From positions 1 to 64,000 of the forward strand of contig DATLUO010000063.1 in assembly GCA_035533075.1 (NCBI GenBank): a stretch of 64,000 nt of DNA, given 5' to 3'. The notes beneath the pieces are model-generated. The model ran no database searches and was not told where the DNA came from. It saw only the letters and a program-made list of their open reading frames with translations. Positions 16,637-25,500 of the stretch are shown here, piece after piece. The translations under genes and the position numbers were made by a program. The stretch is from Pirellulales bacterium. GTDB lineage: Bacteria; Planctomycetota; Planctomycetia; Pirellulales; JAICIG01. Numbering within the stretch: the stretch's first letter is position 1; each line of letters starts with the position of its first letter.

Positions 16637-18529
16637 ATGGTCGATTACGAAAGGTTATCAGGTGCCTATCGGGCCGCTCGCCGTGAGCTGCTCGAACGGC
16701 GAAATTCGGCGGGGCATTGGGAGGGGCGGCTCTCCAGTTCCGCATTGTCTACGGCCACCGCGGTCAGCGCGCTGGCCATCGTGCGGCGGCAGCTCGAACG
16801 AGACGACTCGCCCAGTTCTTTTGAACTGCAGGAACGACTGGAGCGGCTGATCTTCGGCGGCCTCGACTGGCTGGTGCCTGCGCAAAACCGCGACGGCGGC
16901 TGGGGCGACACCGACCGCAGCGTATCGAACATTGCCACCACGATGCTGGTCCGGGCGGCGTTTCAGCTCACCTGCCTGCCCGCCGCCGACCCCGAACTGC
17001 TCCAGCGGGCCGACCAGTACGTTCGCACTCAGGGCGGCATCGCCGGACTGCGGCGGCGCTACGGCCGCGATAAAACGTTCGCCGTGCCGATCCTCACCAA
17101 CTGCGCGCTGGCCGGGCTGGTGTCGTGGAAAGAAGTGTCGCCGTTGCCCTTTGAGCTGGCGTGTTTTCCGCAGGCATGGTTTCGCTTCTTGCGGCTGCCG
17201 GTGGTGAGCTATGCCATTCCGGCGCTGGTGGCCATCGGCCAGGCGAGGTTTTTTCATCGCCCGCCGTGGAACCCGTTGGTGCGCTGGTGGCGGCGAGCGG
17301 CCGTCGAGAAGAGCCTGCGCGTGCTGGAGAAGCTGCAGCCGGCCGGCGGGGGCTTTTTGGAAGCCACGCCGTTGACCAGCTTCGTGGTGATGAGTCTGGC
17401 CAGCATCGGGCAAGCGCGGCATCCGGTCGCGCGTCGCGGCCTGGACTTCCTTTTGAACTCGGTCCGCGAAGATGGCTCGTGGCCCATCGACACGAACCTG
17501 GCCACGTGGGTCACCACGCTTTCACTCAACGCGCTCGCCACTGGCGACACGGAAACGGCCGTCGAAGCAAGCGAGCGATGCGCCGATTGGTTGCTCGACT
17601 GTCAATGCCGTGACGTCCATCCTTATACAGGCGCGACAGCGGGCGGCTGGGGCTGGAGCGACCTGAGCGGCTCCGTGCCCGACGCGGATGATACGTCGGG
17701 CGCTCTGTTGGCGTTGGCGTCGTACGATCAGGACGCGCGCGTTGCCGACGCCGCCCGGTTGGGAATTACCTGGCTTCTCGATCTGCAGAACTCCGACGGT
17801 GGCTGGCCGACCTTCTGCCGCGGTTGGGGCAAGCTTCCCTTCGACCGCAGTGGCAGCGATCTCACGGCGCACGCCCTGCGGGCCCTGCACGCCTGGCGGG
17901 AGGATGGGCTTCCTAGCCCGTCCAGTGGCGGACGGGACGGCCTAGGAAGGCCATCCTCCGCGTCCATCGACCGGGCCATCGATGCCGGTTTCCAATATCT
18001 GGCGCGCCAGCAGCAGCCCGACGGAAGTTGGATACCGCTGTGGTTCGGCAACCAGCACCATGCGCGCGAAGAAAACCCGCTCTACGGCACGGCCCGCGTG
18101 CTGCTGGCCTATGCCGATTTTGGCAAGCTCGACCATCCGGCTGCGCGCCGGGCCGCCGCCTGGCTTGCCAAGCAGCAACGCTCCGACGGCGGTTGGGGCG
18201 CCGAGCCGAGCGTCGAAGAAACCGCTCTGGCGGTCGAGGCGCTGCTGGCCCTCGACGGCGATTCCGCGTATCATCAGCACGTCGAGCGCGGGCTGAGCTG
18301 GCTGATCGAGTCAGTCGAAAGCGGCCGGTTTCGCCAATGCTCGCCGATCGGTTTCTACTTTGCCAAGTTGTGGTATTATGAGGCCCTGTACCCTATAGTG
18401 TTTAGCGTGTCGGCCTTGGGTCGGGCAGTGCGGCGATGTGAGCCGGCCCCGGCCCGCCGCCGCGTCGACCTGCTGCCCCGCCTGCCCGAGCCGACCTTAC
18501 TGCGTCCCTCGCCCGCCCCCTTAAGCTAG
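16637..18529 (+). CDS. Squalene-hopene cyclase-type terpene cyclase
   Basis: A 630-aa class II triterpene cyclase-like protein, close to the usual 630-residue length of squalene-hopene cyclases. The catalytic acid motif is present as PDADDT (Asp349-Ala-Asp-Asp352). QW-type repeats recur: QNRDGGWGDTD, QNSDGGWPTF, QQPDGSWIPLWFG and QRSDGGWGAE. A hydrophobic, Pro/Phe-rich stretch near 180-215 is a plausible membrane-binding region. The ATG at 16637 is chosen because the longer frame back to 16103 overlaps the Gfo/Idh remnant and is non-homologous. It is followed 22 bp later by a prenyl synthase gene, so it likely cyclises a polyprenoid made by that pathway. Whether the substrate is squalene is unknown. 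Confidence 0.83.
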   Translation: MVDYERLSGAYRAARRELLERRNSAGHWEGRLSSSALSTATAVSALAIVRRQLERDDSPSSFELQERLERLIFGGLDWLVPAQNRDGGWGDTDRSVSNIATTMLVRAAFQLTCLPAADPELLQRADQYVRTQGGIAGLRRRYGRDKTFAVPILTNCALAGLVSWKEVSPLPFELACFPQAWFRFLRLPVVSYAIPALVAIGQARFFHRPPWNPLVRWWRRAAVEKSLRVLEKLQPAGGGFLEATPLTSFVVMSLASIGQARHPVARRGLDFLLNSVREDGSWPIDTNLATWVTTLSLNALATGDTETAVEASERCADWLLDCQCRDVHPYTGATAGGWGWSDLSGSVPDADDTSGALLALASYDQDARVADAARLGITWLLDLQNSDGGWPTFCRGWGKLPFDRSGSDLTAHALRALHAWREDGLPSPSSGGRDGLGRPSSASIDRAIDAGFQYLARQQQPDGSWIPLWFGNQHHAREENPLYGTARVLLAYADFGKLDHPAARRAAAWLAKQQRSDGGWGAEPSVEETALAVEALLALDGDSAYHQHVERGLSWLIESVESGRFRQCSPIGFYFAKLWYYEALYPIVFSVSALGRAVRRCEPAPARRRVDLLPRLPEPTLLRPSPAPLS

Positions 18530-18551
18530 ACACGATCTTTGAGGTTTCAAC

Positions 18552-20381
18552 TTGGCGACCGCACCCGTCGAACCACTGCCTGTTTCGCTCTCCGCACCGC
18601 GGGGCAAATCGCGCCGCCGCAACACCAGCCACCTGAAGCTCGTGCCGGAAACGCGCGAGTTGCGCGAAACCATTCGGGCACGTTGCGGCGAAGTGGCCGC
18701 CCGGCTCGACAAATCACGCCCGCTCGGCAAAGACGAACTGGAGGCCCTGGCCCGCGGCCTGCTGGACGACGCCGGCTGGCCCGAAGGCTTTTTGGGTTGG
18801 ACGATGGTCGGCCTGGCCACGCAATTCTGGTCGGCCCAGGTGGCCGCGGTCCCCTTCGAGCGGCGATTGTTCTTGCTGCCGCATTGCTTGAAACACGCCG
18901 AAGGTTGTCCGGCCGACTACGACGAGTTCGGCCTCGATTGCCGCAAGTGCGGCGCCTGCCGCATCGCCGACTTCCGCACGCGGGCTGAAGAGCTGGGTTA
19001 TAAGGTGCTGGTCGCCGAAGGCTCGCCGATCGTGCTCAAGATCATCGTCAGCGGCTACGTCGACGCCATCGTGGGCGTGGCCTGCTTGAACGTGCTGGAA
19101 AAGGCGATCGACAAAATCCTGCTGGCCGGAATTCCCTGCCTGGCCGTGCCGCTGCTGTCCAGCGATTGCCGCAATACGTCGGTCGACGAAGATTGGGTCA
19201 TGGAGATGATCAATCTGCGGCAAGAGCCGCCGCCGGTGCTGACGCGCTCCTACGTGCATCTCATGCGGGCGGCCTCCGGACTGTTCGAGCCGGCCGAACT
19301 GGAGCGGCTGTCGCCGCGGCTGCGCGGCGGCCCGACGCTGGCCCAAATGAACGGTCAGGGCGTGAGCGGCCTCGACCCGGTGGCCGGCACCGAGGCCATC
19401 GCCTACGACTTTCTGGCCAAAGGCGGCAAGCATTCCCGACCGTTCATCACGCTGGCCGTCTACGACGCTCTCACCGGCGGCAAGGGCACGACGTCTCAGG
19501 GCGCAGCGCATCTGGCCACCGTGTCCGACTGGGTGAAGCGGGCCGCCGTGTCGATCGAGACGTTCCACAAAGCGTCGCTGGTGCATGACGACATCGAAGA
19601 CGACGATCCCTATCGTTACGGCGAAGCCACGCTCCATCGCCGCTTCGGCATTCCCACGGCGATCAACGTGGGCGATTATCTGATCGGCATGGGCTACCGG
19701 CTGATCAGCCGCGACGCGGCCCACACCGGCCCTGACGTTGCCGCCGACATCGTCGATCGATTGGCCGACGCGCATTTGAAACTGAGCGAGGGCCAAGGCG
19801 CCGAGCTGCTGTGGCGCGATTCGCTGCAGAAGCGCCTGACGCCTCTCGACGCGTTGAAGATCTATGCCTTGAAGACCGCGCCCGCCTTCGAGGCGGCCCT
19901 GTTTTCGGGACTGCGCCTGGCCGGACCCGGCGATGCCGCGGCCTGGGTGGGGCAGTTTGCCCGAAATTTGGGTGTCGCCTTTCAAATCCTCAACGACCTG
20001 AACGACTGGCGCGGTGACGATCACAACAAGCTGCTGGCCGCGGGCGACATTTTGGGCGGCCGGCCCACGGTGCTTTGGGCATTGGCGCTGGAGGGGCTCG
20101 ACGACGCGGGCCGGGCCGAACTCGAAGCGTTGGTCGGCACGCAGGACGCCGGGCAAGCGGCGGTCCAGCGCGTCCGCCAGCTTTACACGTCGGCGGGCGT
20201 ATTCGAAAAGGCCGAGCGATTGGTCGACAAGTATCAGCAGCGGGCCGAGGCGATCGCCGACGAGGTTGGCAACGACGAACTGCGGCGGCTGCTGTACTAC
20301 TTGGTCGATACGGTGCTGGAGCGTCCGAGCACCGCGGAACCTGATGTGATGATGCCTACTCTGTCGATCGCCGTATCGTGA
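18552..20381 (+). CDS. DUF116 domain fused to polyprenyl diphosphate synthase
   Basis: A 609-aa fusion. Residues about 90-240 are a DUF116-type domain with a Cys cluster (Cys112, Cys119, Cys130, Cys133, Cys136; CRKCGACRIADF) that probably binds metal. Residues about 280-590 are a trans-polyprenyl synthase: the first Asp-rich motif DDIEDDD is at 346-352 and the second appears as FQILNDLNDWRGDD, where the usual DDxxD is altered to NDLND. The start is TTG at 18552. It is 22 bp after the cyclase and overlaps the next gene by 4 bp (GTGA), so the three form an operon. It should make an allylic prenyl diphosphate; the chain length cannot be read from the sequence. Confidence 0.85.
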   Translation: MATAPVEPLPVSLSAPRGKSRRRNTSHLKLVPETRELRETIRARCGEVAARLDKSRPLGKDELEALARGLLDDAGWPEGFLGWTMVGLATQFWSAQVAAVPFERRLFLLPHCLKHAEGCPADYDEFGLDCRKCGACRIADFRTRAEELGYKVLVAEGSPIVLKIIVSGYVDAIVGVACLNVLEKAIDKILLAGIPCLAVPLLSSDCRNTSVDEDWVMEMINLRQEPPPVLTRSYVHLMRAASGLFEPAELERLSPRLRGGPTLAQMNGQGVSGLDPVAGTEAIAYDFLAKGGKHSRPFITLAVYDALTGGKGTTSQGAAHLATVSDWVKRAAVSIETFHKASLVHDDIEDDDPYRYGEATLHRRFGIPTAINVGDYLIGMGYRLISRDAAHTGPDVAADIVDRLADAHLKLSEGQGAELLWRDSLQKRLTPLDALKIYALKTAPAFEAALFSGLRLAGPGDAAAWVGQFARNLGVAFQILNDLNDWRGDDHNKLLAAGDILGGRPTVLWALALEGLDDAGRAELEALVGTQDAGQAAVQRVRQLYTSAGVFEKAERLVDKYQQRAEAIADEVGNDELRRLLYYLVDTVLERPSTAEPDVMMPTLSIAVS

Positions 20382-20932
20382 GCTCTTCGTACCCGCTCAT
20401 TCCCGACCTGCAAACGCTCACCGAGCTGTTCCACGCCGATCGCGAATCGCTGGGCCGGTTCAGCGAGGTAAGCGTGGAGCAGATGCCGGAAGTATATCGG
20501 CGGCTGCTGGCCCACAACGATCACATGACCGTGGCCGTGGAGGCGTTTCACGGCGGGCCGGTCGATGTGCGCGTGCTCAAGCGGCGGGTGAGCGACACGC
20601 ATTACGCTCGCGAGATTCTGCTGTCGAGGCAATCGGACGGCGAGGTGGTGCAATACGGCATCATGCGCGTGAACTTCGCCTATTTGCCGCCGGAGGTGCA
20701 GGGAAAAATTCGCGGCGAGCAAACGCCGCTGGGCCGCATCTTGATCGAGCACAATATATTGCGGCGCGTGCAGTTGTTCTCCCTGCGGCGTGTGGAGCTG
20801 GGCGAGGTGCTGGCCGCGCATTTCCAGCGCCCGCCGGGAACCATCACCTACGGCCGCACCGCGCTGATCGAGTGCAACCAGGTGCCCGCGATTGAACTGT
20901 TGGAAATCGTCGTGCCGATTGACGAACCGTAG
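20378..20932 (+). CDS. DUF98 / chorismate lyase-like protein
   Basis: A 184-aa protein resembling the DUF98 family, which shares the UbiC chorismate lyase fold and can release 4-hydroxybenzoate or a related aromatic. Typical features are a central HYAREILLSRQSDGEVVQYG segment and the later RVELGEVLAAHF and GRTALIECNQVPAIELLEIV stretches. The GTG start overlaps the stop of the prenyl synthase gene. The final codon, TAG, is the first three bases of a dispersed repeat. In context it may supply the aromatic head group for prenylation. Substrate use is inferred. Confidence 0.72.
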   Translation: MSSSYPLIPDLQTLTELFHADRESLGRFSEVSVEQMPEVYRRLLAHNDHMTVAVEAFHGGPVDVRVLKRRVSDTHYAREILLSRQSDGEVVQYGIMRVNFAYLPPEVQGKIRGEQTPLGRILIEHNILRRVQLFSLRRVELGEVLAAHFQRPPGTITYGRTALIECNQVPAIELLEIVVPIDEP

Positions 20933-20968
20933 GGTGGGACCAGCGAGCTTGCGAGCGCCGGCCCGCCA
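20930..20968 (-). repeat. REP-like repeat, copy A
   Basis: The sequence tagggtgggaccagcgagct then tgcgagcgccggcccgcca is the reverse orientation of the dispersed family at 21023, 26507, 26560, 32095, 37074 and 39264. It provides the TAG stop codon of the preceding DUF98-like gene, so insertion has set that gene's 3' end. With copy B 54 bp away it can form a large hairpin. Confidence 0.85.
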
Positions 20969-21022
20969 ATGTTAGGCGTCAGGCAAACATATTTCTGAAC
21001 CCTGAACCCCGAACCCTGTGAT

Positions 21023-21062
21023 GGTGGGCCGGCGCTCGCAAGCTCGCTGGTCCCACCCTACA
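21023..21062 (+). repeat. REP-like repeat, copy B
   Basis: This copy (ggtgggccggcgctcgcaag then ctcgctggtcccaccctaca) is the inverted partner of copy A. It ends 15 bp before the thioesterase start, so a transcript reading through the operon would carry an A/B hairpin between the DUF98-like and thioesterase genes. Confidence 0.85.
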
Positions 21063-21077
21063 CGTTCAATCCCGCCC

Positions 21078-21479
21078 ATGCCAACCTACCATAGCCAGCG
21101 CCGTGTGGAGTTCCGCGACACCGATGCGGCGGGCATCGCGCATTTCACGGCTTTTTTCAACTACATGGAAGAGGTGGAACACGAGTTTCTGCGCTCGGTG
21201 GGCTTGAGCGTCCTCGCGCGCGACGGCGACGGCGTGCTGAGTTGGCCGCGTGTTTCAGCGCAATGCGACTACCGGGGCGCGGTCCGCTTCGAAGACCTGC
21301 TCGACATCGAGTTAACGGTCGATCGCGTGGGCGAAAAGAGCGTCACCTACCGTTTCTTATTCCAGCACGACGCTCGGCAGGTGGCTGAAGGTCGTCTGAC
21401 GGCCGTCTGCTGCCGCATGAACGAGGGCGCCCCGCGATCGGTGCCCATTCCTGCCGAGATCGCCGCCAAGCTGCGATGA
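21078..21479 (+). CDS. Hot-dog fold acyl-CoA thioesterase
   Basis: A 133-aa protein of the 4-hydroxybenzoyl-CoA/YbgC thioesterase type. The N-terminal strand and helix FRDTDAAGIAHFTAFFNYME carry the DTD..G..H motif of the family, with Asp likely catalytic. It lies 145 bp after the DUF98-like gene, same strand, with a repeat hairpin in between. A role in hydrolysing an aromatic acyl-CoA would fit the neighbouring prenyl/aromatic genes, but general thioester housekeeping is equally possible. Confidence 0.82.
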   Translation: MPTYHSQRRVEFRDTDAAGIAHFTAFFNYMEEVEHEFLRSVGLSVLARDGDGVLSWPRVSAQCDYRGAVRFEDLLDIELTVDRVGEKSVTYRFLFQHDARQVAEGRLTAVCCRMNEGAPRSVPIPAEIAAKLR

Positions 21480-21500
21480 GGCCACCGGTTTACTCCGTCC

Positions 21501-21929
21501 TCAGCTCACCGCTTTCTTCACGAGCGCGGCGATCCTGGCCTCTTCGGCGGCGGTCAACTCCTTCAGGGCGAAGGCGGTCGGCCACATGGCGCCTTCGTCG
21601 AGGTTCGCCTTGTGCATGAAGCCGAAGGTCGCGTACCTCGTTTTGAACTTCTGCGCGCTTTGGAAGAAGCAGACGACCTTGCCGTCCTTGGCATACGCGG
21701 GCATCCCGTACCAGAGCCTCGGCGTGAGGGCCGGCGCGCTGGCTTTGATGATCGCATGGAGCCGCTCGCCCAGGACGCGGTCCGGTCCCGGCATCGCGGC
21801 GACCTGCGCGAGCACGGAGCTTTCCCCGTCCGCCTTGTCCGCGCGCGGCGCGGGGCGCGCGGCCGCCTTCTTCGCGGCTTTCTTGTTGCTGCTCTTGGCG
21901 GACTTCTGCATGTCCTTCTTTGCTGTCAT
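21501..21929 (-). CDS. DUF1801 domain protein
   Basis: A 142-aa protein. After a Lys/Ala-rich leader of about 30 residues ([19 protein letters not shown]), the body matches the DUF1801/YdhG-like fold: [20 protein letters not shown] followed by [18 protein letters not shown]. These small cytosolic proteins have no settled biochemical role; related ones have been called iron chaperone-like. It is monocistronic and convergent with the thioesterase gene. Confidence 0.75.
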   Translation of the reverse strand: MTAKKDMQKSAKSSNKKAAKKAAARPAPRADKADGESSVLAQVAAMPGPDRVLGERLHAIIKASAPALTPRLWYGMPAYAKDGKVVCFFQSAQKFKTRYATFGFMHKANLDEGAMWPTAFALKELTAAEEARIAALVKKAVS

Positions 21930-22145
21930 GATTCACTTCCTTTCGCTGTCGCTCCAATCTGCCGCGCAAGACTTGCTCCGTCAATTCGCGAGTTCCAAAT
22001 TCGTCCCAACCACTGGAAAGATTGGGGATCTCGTCAATTTGACACGCCGTTTTCGGCGGCTTATTGGCAGCCTGACGTAGCGAGACCGCTTATGACAATG
22101 GACGAATTTCGGAGGCAGCTCGCCACAACCCACTGGCCGGTTTCT

Positions 22146-22421
22146 CTACGCAGGCTCACGACCGCTCGCAGCTTTTCGCAACTTCGCGTTGGGGGAGGGT
22201 GGCTTTTCAAGAAGCTCCAGCACAAGAAGGCTGTCGCGGCGAGTGAGCTTGACTCGTTCGTGTTCTTGGATGACCGACCGGGCTTCCCGCAGCGCGGCGC
22301 GAAGAATGAAGTCGGTCATATCCGTCTGTGCCATGGCGACGGCGCGCATGATGACGGCCTTGTCGTCCGCTCGGATGCGTAGCCCAAATCGGGTATTGTC
22401 TTTGACGATGGGTCGGGGCAT
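22146..22421 (-). CDS. DUF1778/TacA-type antitoxin, apparently without toxin
   Basis: A 91-aa protein with a ribbon-helix-helix-like N-terminus (KDNTRFGLRIRADDKAVIMR) and the ALREARSVIQEHERVKLTRR helix typical of DUF1778 antitoxins, which neutralise GNAT acetyltransferase toxins (TacAT). The start is ATG at 22421; the longer frame to 22478 adds non-homologous residues. A toxin gene normally follows immediately, but the 216 bp downstream (to the DUF1801 start) hold no GNAT-like frame. It is therefore an orphan, or the toxin has been lost. Confidence 0.72.
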   Translation of the reverse strand: MPRPIVKDNTRFGLRIRADDKAVIMRAVAMAQTDMTDFILRAALREARSVIQEHERVKLTRRDSLLVLELLEKPPSPNAKLRKAASGREPA

Positions 22422-22708
22422 GACTGATCTCCTCTTCCGTACACATTCAAAGCGTACAGCCCACCACGTCGAACTCAAGCCGTCTTCGCCCGACGGAATT
22501 CGCCGTATGTTGCTGAGAAACCGGAAGTTCCGTCATTAACGAGCCGATGCCGGCCCTGTATCCTATACGCGAGCTGCGCGAGTCGCATCGGGCGGGTCGA
22601 TGTTTTTTCCCGCTCAGGTGTCCGAACGGCTGCAGCTTGTTCGTTGTATTCACAGAAGGCGGGGGACAGGCCTCCGCCCGCGTAGGCGAAACCATAAGGA
22701 GTGCCAAA

Positions 22709-23035
22709 ATGGCGAAGTTTTTGTTCATCTATCGCGAATCCACGGAGAGCCGCGCCAAGCCGTCTCCTGAGGAAATGCAGGCTTTGCAGGCGGGCTGGTA
22801 TGCCTGGATGCAGAAGTTCAGCGCGGCGATTGTGCCCGGCGGCGACGGATTGAAGCATACCGGCCGCGTCGTGAAGACCGGACTCGTGACCGACGGTCCC
22901 TATGTCGAAGCTAAGGAAATCATCGTCAGCTTCGCGATCATCCAGGCCGACGACTATGACGCGGCCGTGGCCATCGCCCGTGCGTGTCCGCCCGGCCACA
23001 CGATCGAGATCCGCGAGTTCGCCGGCTACGCATGA
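22709..23035 (+). CDS. YCII/DGPF-domain protein
   Basis: A 108-aa YCII-related protein with the DGPY-type signature (TGLVTDGPYVEAKEIIVSF). Such proteins are commonly encoded next to ECF sigma factors with a C-terminal DUF6596 extension, as here; the stop overlaps the sigma gene start by 4 bp (ATGA). The ATG at 22709 follows an AAGGAG-like site at about 22695-22702. The molecular role of DGPF proteins in these pairs is not established. Confidence 0.82.
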   Translation: MAKFLFIYRESTESRAKPSPEEMQALQAGWYAWMQKFSAAIVPGGDGLKHTGRVVKTGLVTDGPYVEAKEIIVSFAIIQADDYDAAVAIARACPPGHTIEIREFAGYA

Positions 23036-24291
23036 GCGAACCGCGGGCGCTGGTGGAGCACTTTTTTCGCCACGAGTTCGGCCGGCTTGTCGCCGTGCTG
23101 ACCCGGTCGCTCGGCGTGCGCCGGCTCGAGCTCGCGGAGGACGTCGTGCAAGCCGCGCTCGCGCAGGCCCTGGAAACCTGGTCTCGCCGCGGCGTGCCTG
23201 AAGACCCGGCTGGCTGGCTCTACCGCACCGCCCGCAACCTGGCGATCGACGCGCTGCGGCGGGAGCGGACCCACGCCCAGGCATTGCCGCGCCTGGCCGA
23301 AGATGGCGAGAGGGAATCGGCGCCGCTCGAAGCGCATTTCGCCGACGAGATCGGCGACGAACCGCTGCGCCTGCTCTTCGTCTGCTGCCACGAAGCGGTG
23401 CCGGCCGAAAGCCGCGTCGCCCTCGCGCTCAAGACGCTGTGCGGTTTCAGCACCGCGGAGATCGCCCGTGCGTTGCTCACCAGCGAGGCCAACGTCCAGA
23501 AGCGGATCGAGCGGGCAAGGGACCGGCTGCGCGAGTTGGGCGTCGATTTCGACACGCCGCCGGCGGCCCAGCTTTGCGCTCGGCTGGAAGCGGTCCTCGC
23601 GGTCATTTATCTCCTTTTCAGTCAGGGCTGCCACGTCACGCATGGCGACATGCCGATCCGCCGCGACCTGTGCGATGAGGCCCGCCGGCTGGCGCGGATG
23701 CTCGCCGCCCACACGATCGGCGAGGTCCCGGCGGTCCATGCCTTGCTCGCGCTGATGTGCTTCCACGCGGCCCGCTTCGACGCGCGCGTCGCTCTCGACG
23801 GCGCCATCGTTCTGCTTGACGAACAGGACCGCTCGGCCTGGAACTTCAGCGACGTGCGTGAAGGCATGGCGTGGCTTGCCAGGTCGGCCGCCGGCGACGA
23901 GCTGACGCGCTATCACGTGGAAGCCGGCATCGCCTGGGAGCACTGCCGCGCGCCGACCTTCGCCGACACCGATTGGCGACGGATTGCCGAATTGTACGAC
24001 ACGCTCGATCGCATCGCGCCGTCGCCGCTGTACGCCCTCAACCGCGCGGTCGCCGAAGCCTACTTGCACGGCCCGCAAGCCGGCCTCGATCGCTTGGCCG
24101 CCGTTCCTCCGAAAAACGTTCCCGCCCGTTATCCCAGTTGGCACGCGGTGATCGGCGAGCTCCATTTCCGCCTCGGCCGACACTCCGCCGCCGAGCGCGC
24201 CTGGCGGGAAGCCCTACGCTTGACCACGGCCCGCGCCGATCGAGAATTCTTGCGTCGCCGCCTCGCCGTCTGCCGGCCCGATCCGGGGTAA
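23032..24291 (+). CDS. ECF RNA polymerase sigma factor with DUF6596 extension (ECF42-like)
   Basis: A 419-aa sigma factor. Region 2 is at about 10-75 (FGRLVAVLTRSLGVRRLELA, GWLYRTARNLAIDALRRER). Region 4 is at about 125-170 (LKTLCGFSTAEIARALLTSE with an HTH-like helix). The remaining 230 residues are the helical, TPR-like C-terminal domain with signature YPSWHAVIGELHFRLGRHS near the end. It overlaps the YCII gene by 4 bp and so is translationally coupled. ECF42-type regulators have no anti-sigma neighbour; regulation through the C-terminal domain is known for the group. Confidence 0.85.
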   Translation: MSEPRALVEHFFRHEFGRLVAVLTRSLGVRRLELAEDVVQAALAQALETWSRRGVPEDPAGWLYRTARNLAIDALRRERTHAQALPRLAEDGERESAPLEAHFADEIGDEPLRLLFVCCHEAVPAESRVALALKTLCGFSTAEIARALLTSEANVQKRIERARDRLRELGVDFDTPPAAQLCARLEAVLAVIYLLFSQGCHVTHGDMPIRRDLCDEARRLARMLAAHTIGEVPAVHALLALMCFHAARFDARVALDGAIVLLDEQDRSAWNFSDVREGMAWLARSAAGDELTRYHVEAGIAWEHCRAPTFADTDWRRIAELYDTLDRIAPSPLYALNRAVAEAYLHGPQAGLDRLAAVPPKNVPARYPSWHAVIGELHFRLGRHSAAERAWREALRLTTARADREFLRRRLAVCRPDPG

Positions 24292-24345
24292 TTGCCGCGG
24301 GTGGTTCCCTCCACCGGCGGTTGCAATCATTCGCGCTTGGCGATG

Positions 24346-25212
24346 CTACTTCGTGGTTGCTCGCGCGATGCGGAGACGGTCGCGATGGGAGTTGGCGCTG
24401 GCGTTGGAGGGATCGAGCTCGATCGCTTTGTCAAAATCCTTGAGGGCGTCGTCGAGCTGGCCGAGCTCCATCTTGCACGCCCCGCGAACGTCGTATGCGG
24501 CCGCTCGCCCCGGCTTCGCCCGCAAGGCATAGTTCAGATCGGCCAAGGCGCCGCGGTACTGCTGCAAGTGGAACCGCGTGATGCCGCGCACATAGTGGGC
24601 GTCGGTCTCGCGCGGCGAGAGACGCAAGGCGGCGTTGACGTCGGTCAGCGAACGCGGATAATCGCCCAGCTTGAGCCGCGCTCGGCCGCGGTCGAGATAG
24701 GCTCCCACCAAGCGCGGGTTCAGCCGCAGCGCGGCATCGTAATCGCGAATCGCGTCCGTAAACCGGCCCTGCTCGGCCCGTGCGGCGGCCCGGTGATAAT
24801 AGGCCGTGGAGAGACGTGGGTTGATGCGCAGCGCCGCGGCACAGTCCGTAGCGGCGCCTTCGCAATCACCTTGAGCGCAACGCGCCGCGCCGCGACTCAA
24901 ATAGGCAAAGGCGCTGGGTCGCTGCTCGATTTGAGCGGTAAACCAGGCAACCGCTTCGTCAACCGGCACGACCTCGTTTTCGCGCAACCAACCGTCGCCG
25001 ACCGACAGCCAATCACCCTTGACCCGCTCGACGGTACGGACGCAGACGATCGACCTAGGTGCGACGCGGCCGCCGACGCGCGGCCGGCAGGTAGCCGACC
25101 TAGGCATCACCGCACGGCCGACCCAATGCTGCCGGTCCTCACCGTCAACGCGGCCAGCGGACGCCGCCAGCAACACGAGCCACAATAGCCGAAACACGAC
25201 CGATCGACGCAT
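24346..25212 (-). CDS. Exported TPR-repeat protein
   Basis: A 288-aa protein with a likely signal peptide (MRRSVVFRLLWLVLLAASAG) from an ATG at 25212. Residues 100-280 contain about five 34-residue TPR units; repeated elements include AAALRINPRLSTAYYHRAAA, AALRLNPRLVGAYLDRGRAR and KAIELDPSNASANSHR. The N-terminal 70 residues have three Cys. TPRs mediate protein-protein contacts; the partner is unknown. The longer frame to 25320 is not used because it lacks homology and removes the signal peptide. Confidence 0.78.
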   Translation of the reverse strand: MRRSVVFRLLWLVLLAASAGRVDGEDRQHWVGRAVMPRSATCRPRVGGRVAPRSIVCVRTVERVKGDWLSVGDGWLRENEVVPVDEAVAWFTAQIEQRPSAFAYLSRGAARCAQGDCEGAATDCAAALRINPRLSTAYYHRAAARAEQGRFTDAIRDYDAALRLNPRLVGAYLDRGRARLKLGDYPRSLTDVNAALRLSPRETDAHYVRGITRFHLQQYRGALADLNYALRAKPGRAAAYDVRGACKMELGQLDDALKDFDKAIELDPSNASANSHRDRLRIARATTK

Positions 25213-25356
25213 GGCCTTCGTCTCCCCGCATATTCTTGCACGCTGCGCTTGACATCGGCAGGCGGGATGCCGCCACCGCAATTTCCAATAAGGCGCCGGC
25301 CGGCTCGCAGCCAGCAGCAAAGAATTGCGCAGAATCCCCAGCCTGTGAGGAGAGAG

Positions 25357-25427
25357 CTGGGGAACTAGGATTTGAACCTAGACTAAATGGTCCAGAGCCA
25401 TTCGTGCTACCGTTACACTATTCCCCA
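25357..25427 (-). tRNA. tRNA-Gln (anticodon CUG)
   Basis: On the minus strand the sequence folds as a standard cloverleaf. Acceptor arms are tggggaa (25421-25427) and ttcccca (25358-25364), with discriminator G at 25357. The D-arm is gtgt..gcac, the anticodon stem aatgg/ccatt, and the loop ctctgga gives anticodon CTG (bases 25393-25395 on the plus strand). The T-arm has ctagg/cctag around ttcaaat. The CCA end is not encoded. It lies between the TPR gene and hemQ, with no other tRNA in the window. Confidence 0.92.
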
Positions 25428-25500
25428 TCACGCGCGTGCTCTCAATCGGCTGCTTTCGCACCGGCCGAGAAGAGACTGCATTATAGTCAGCGTAGGACGG

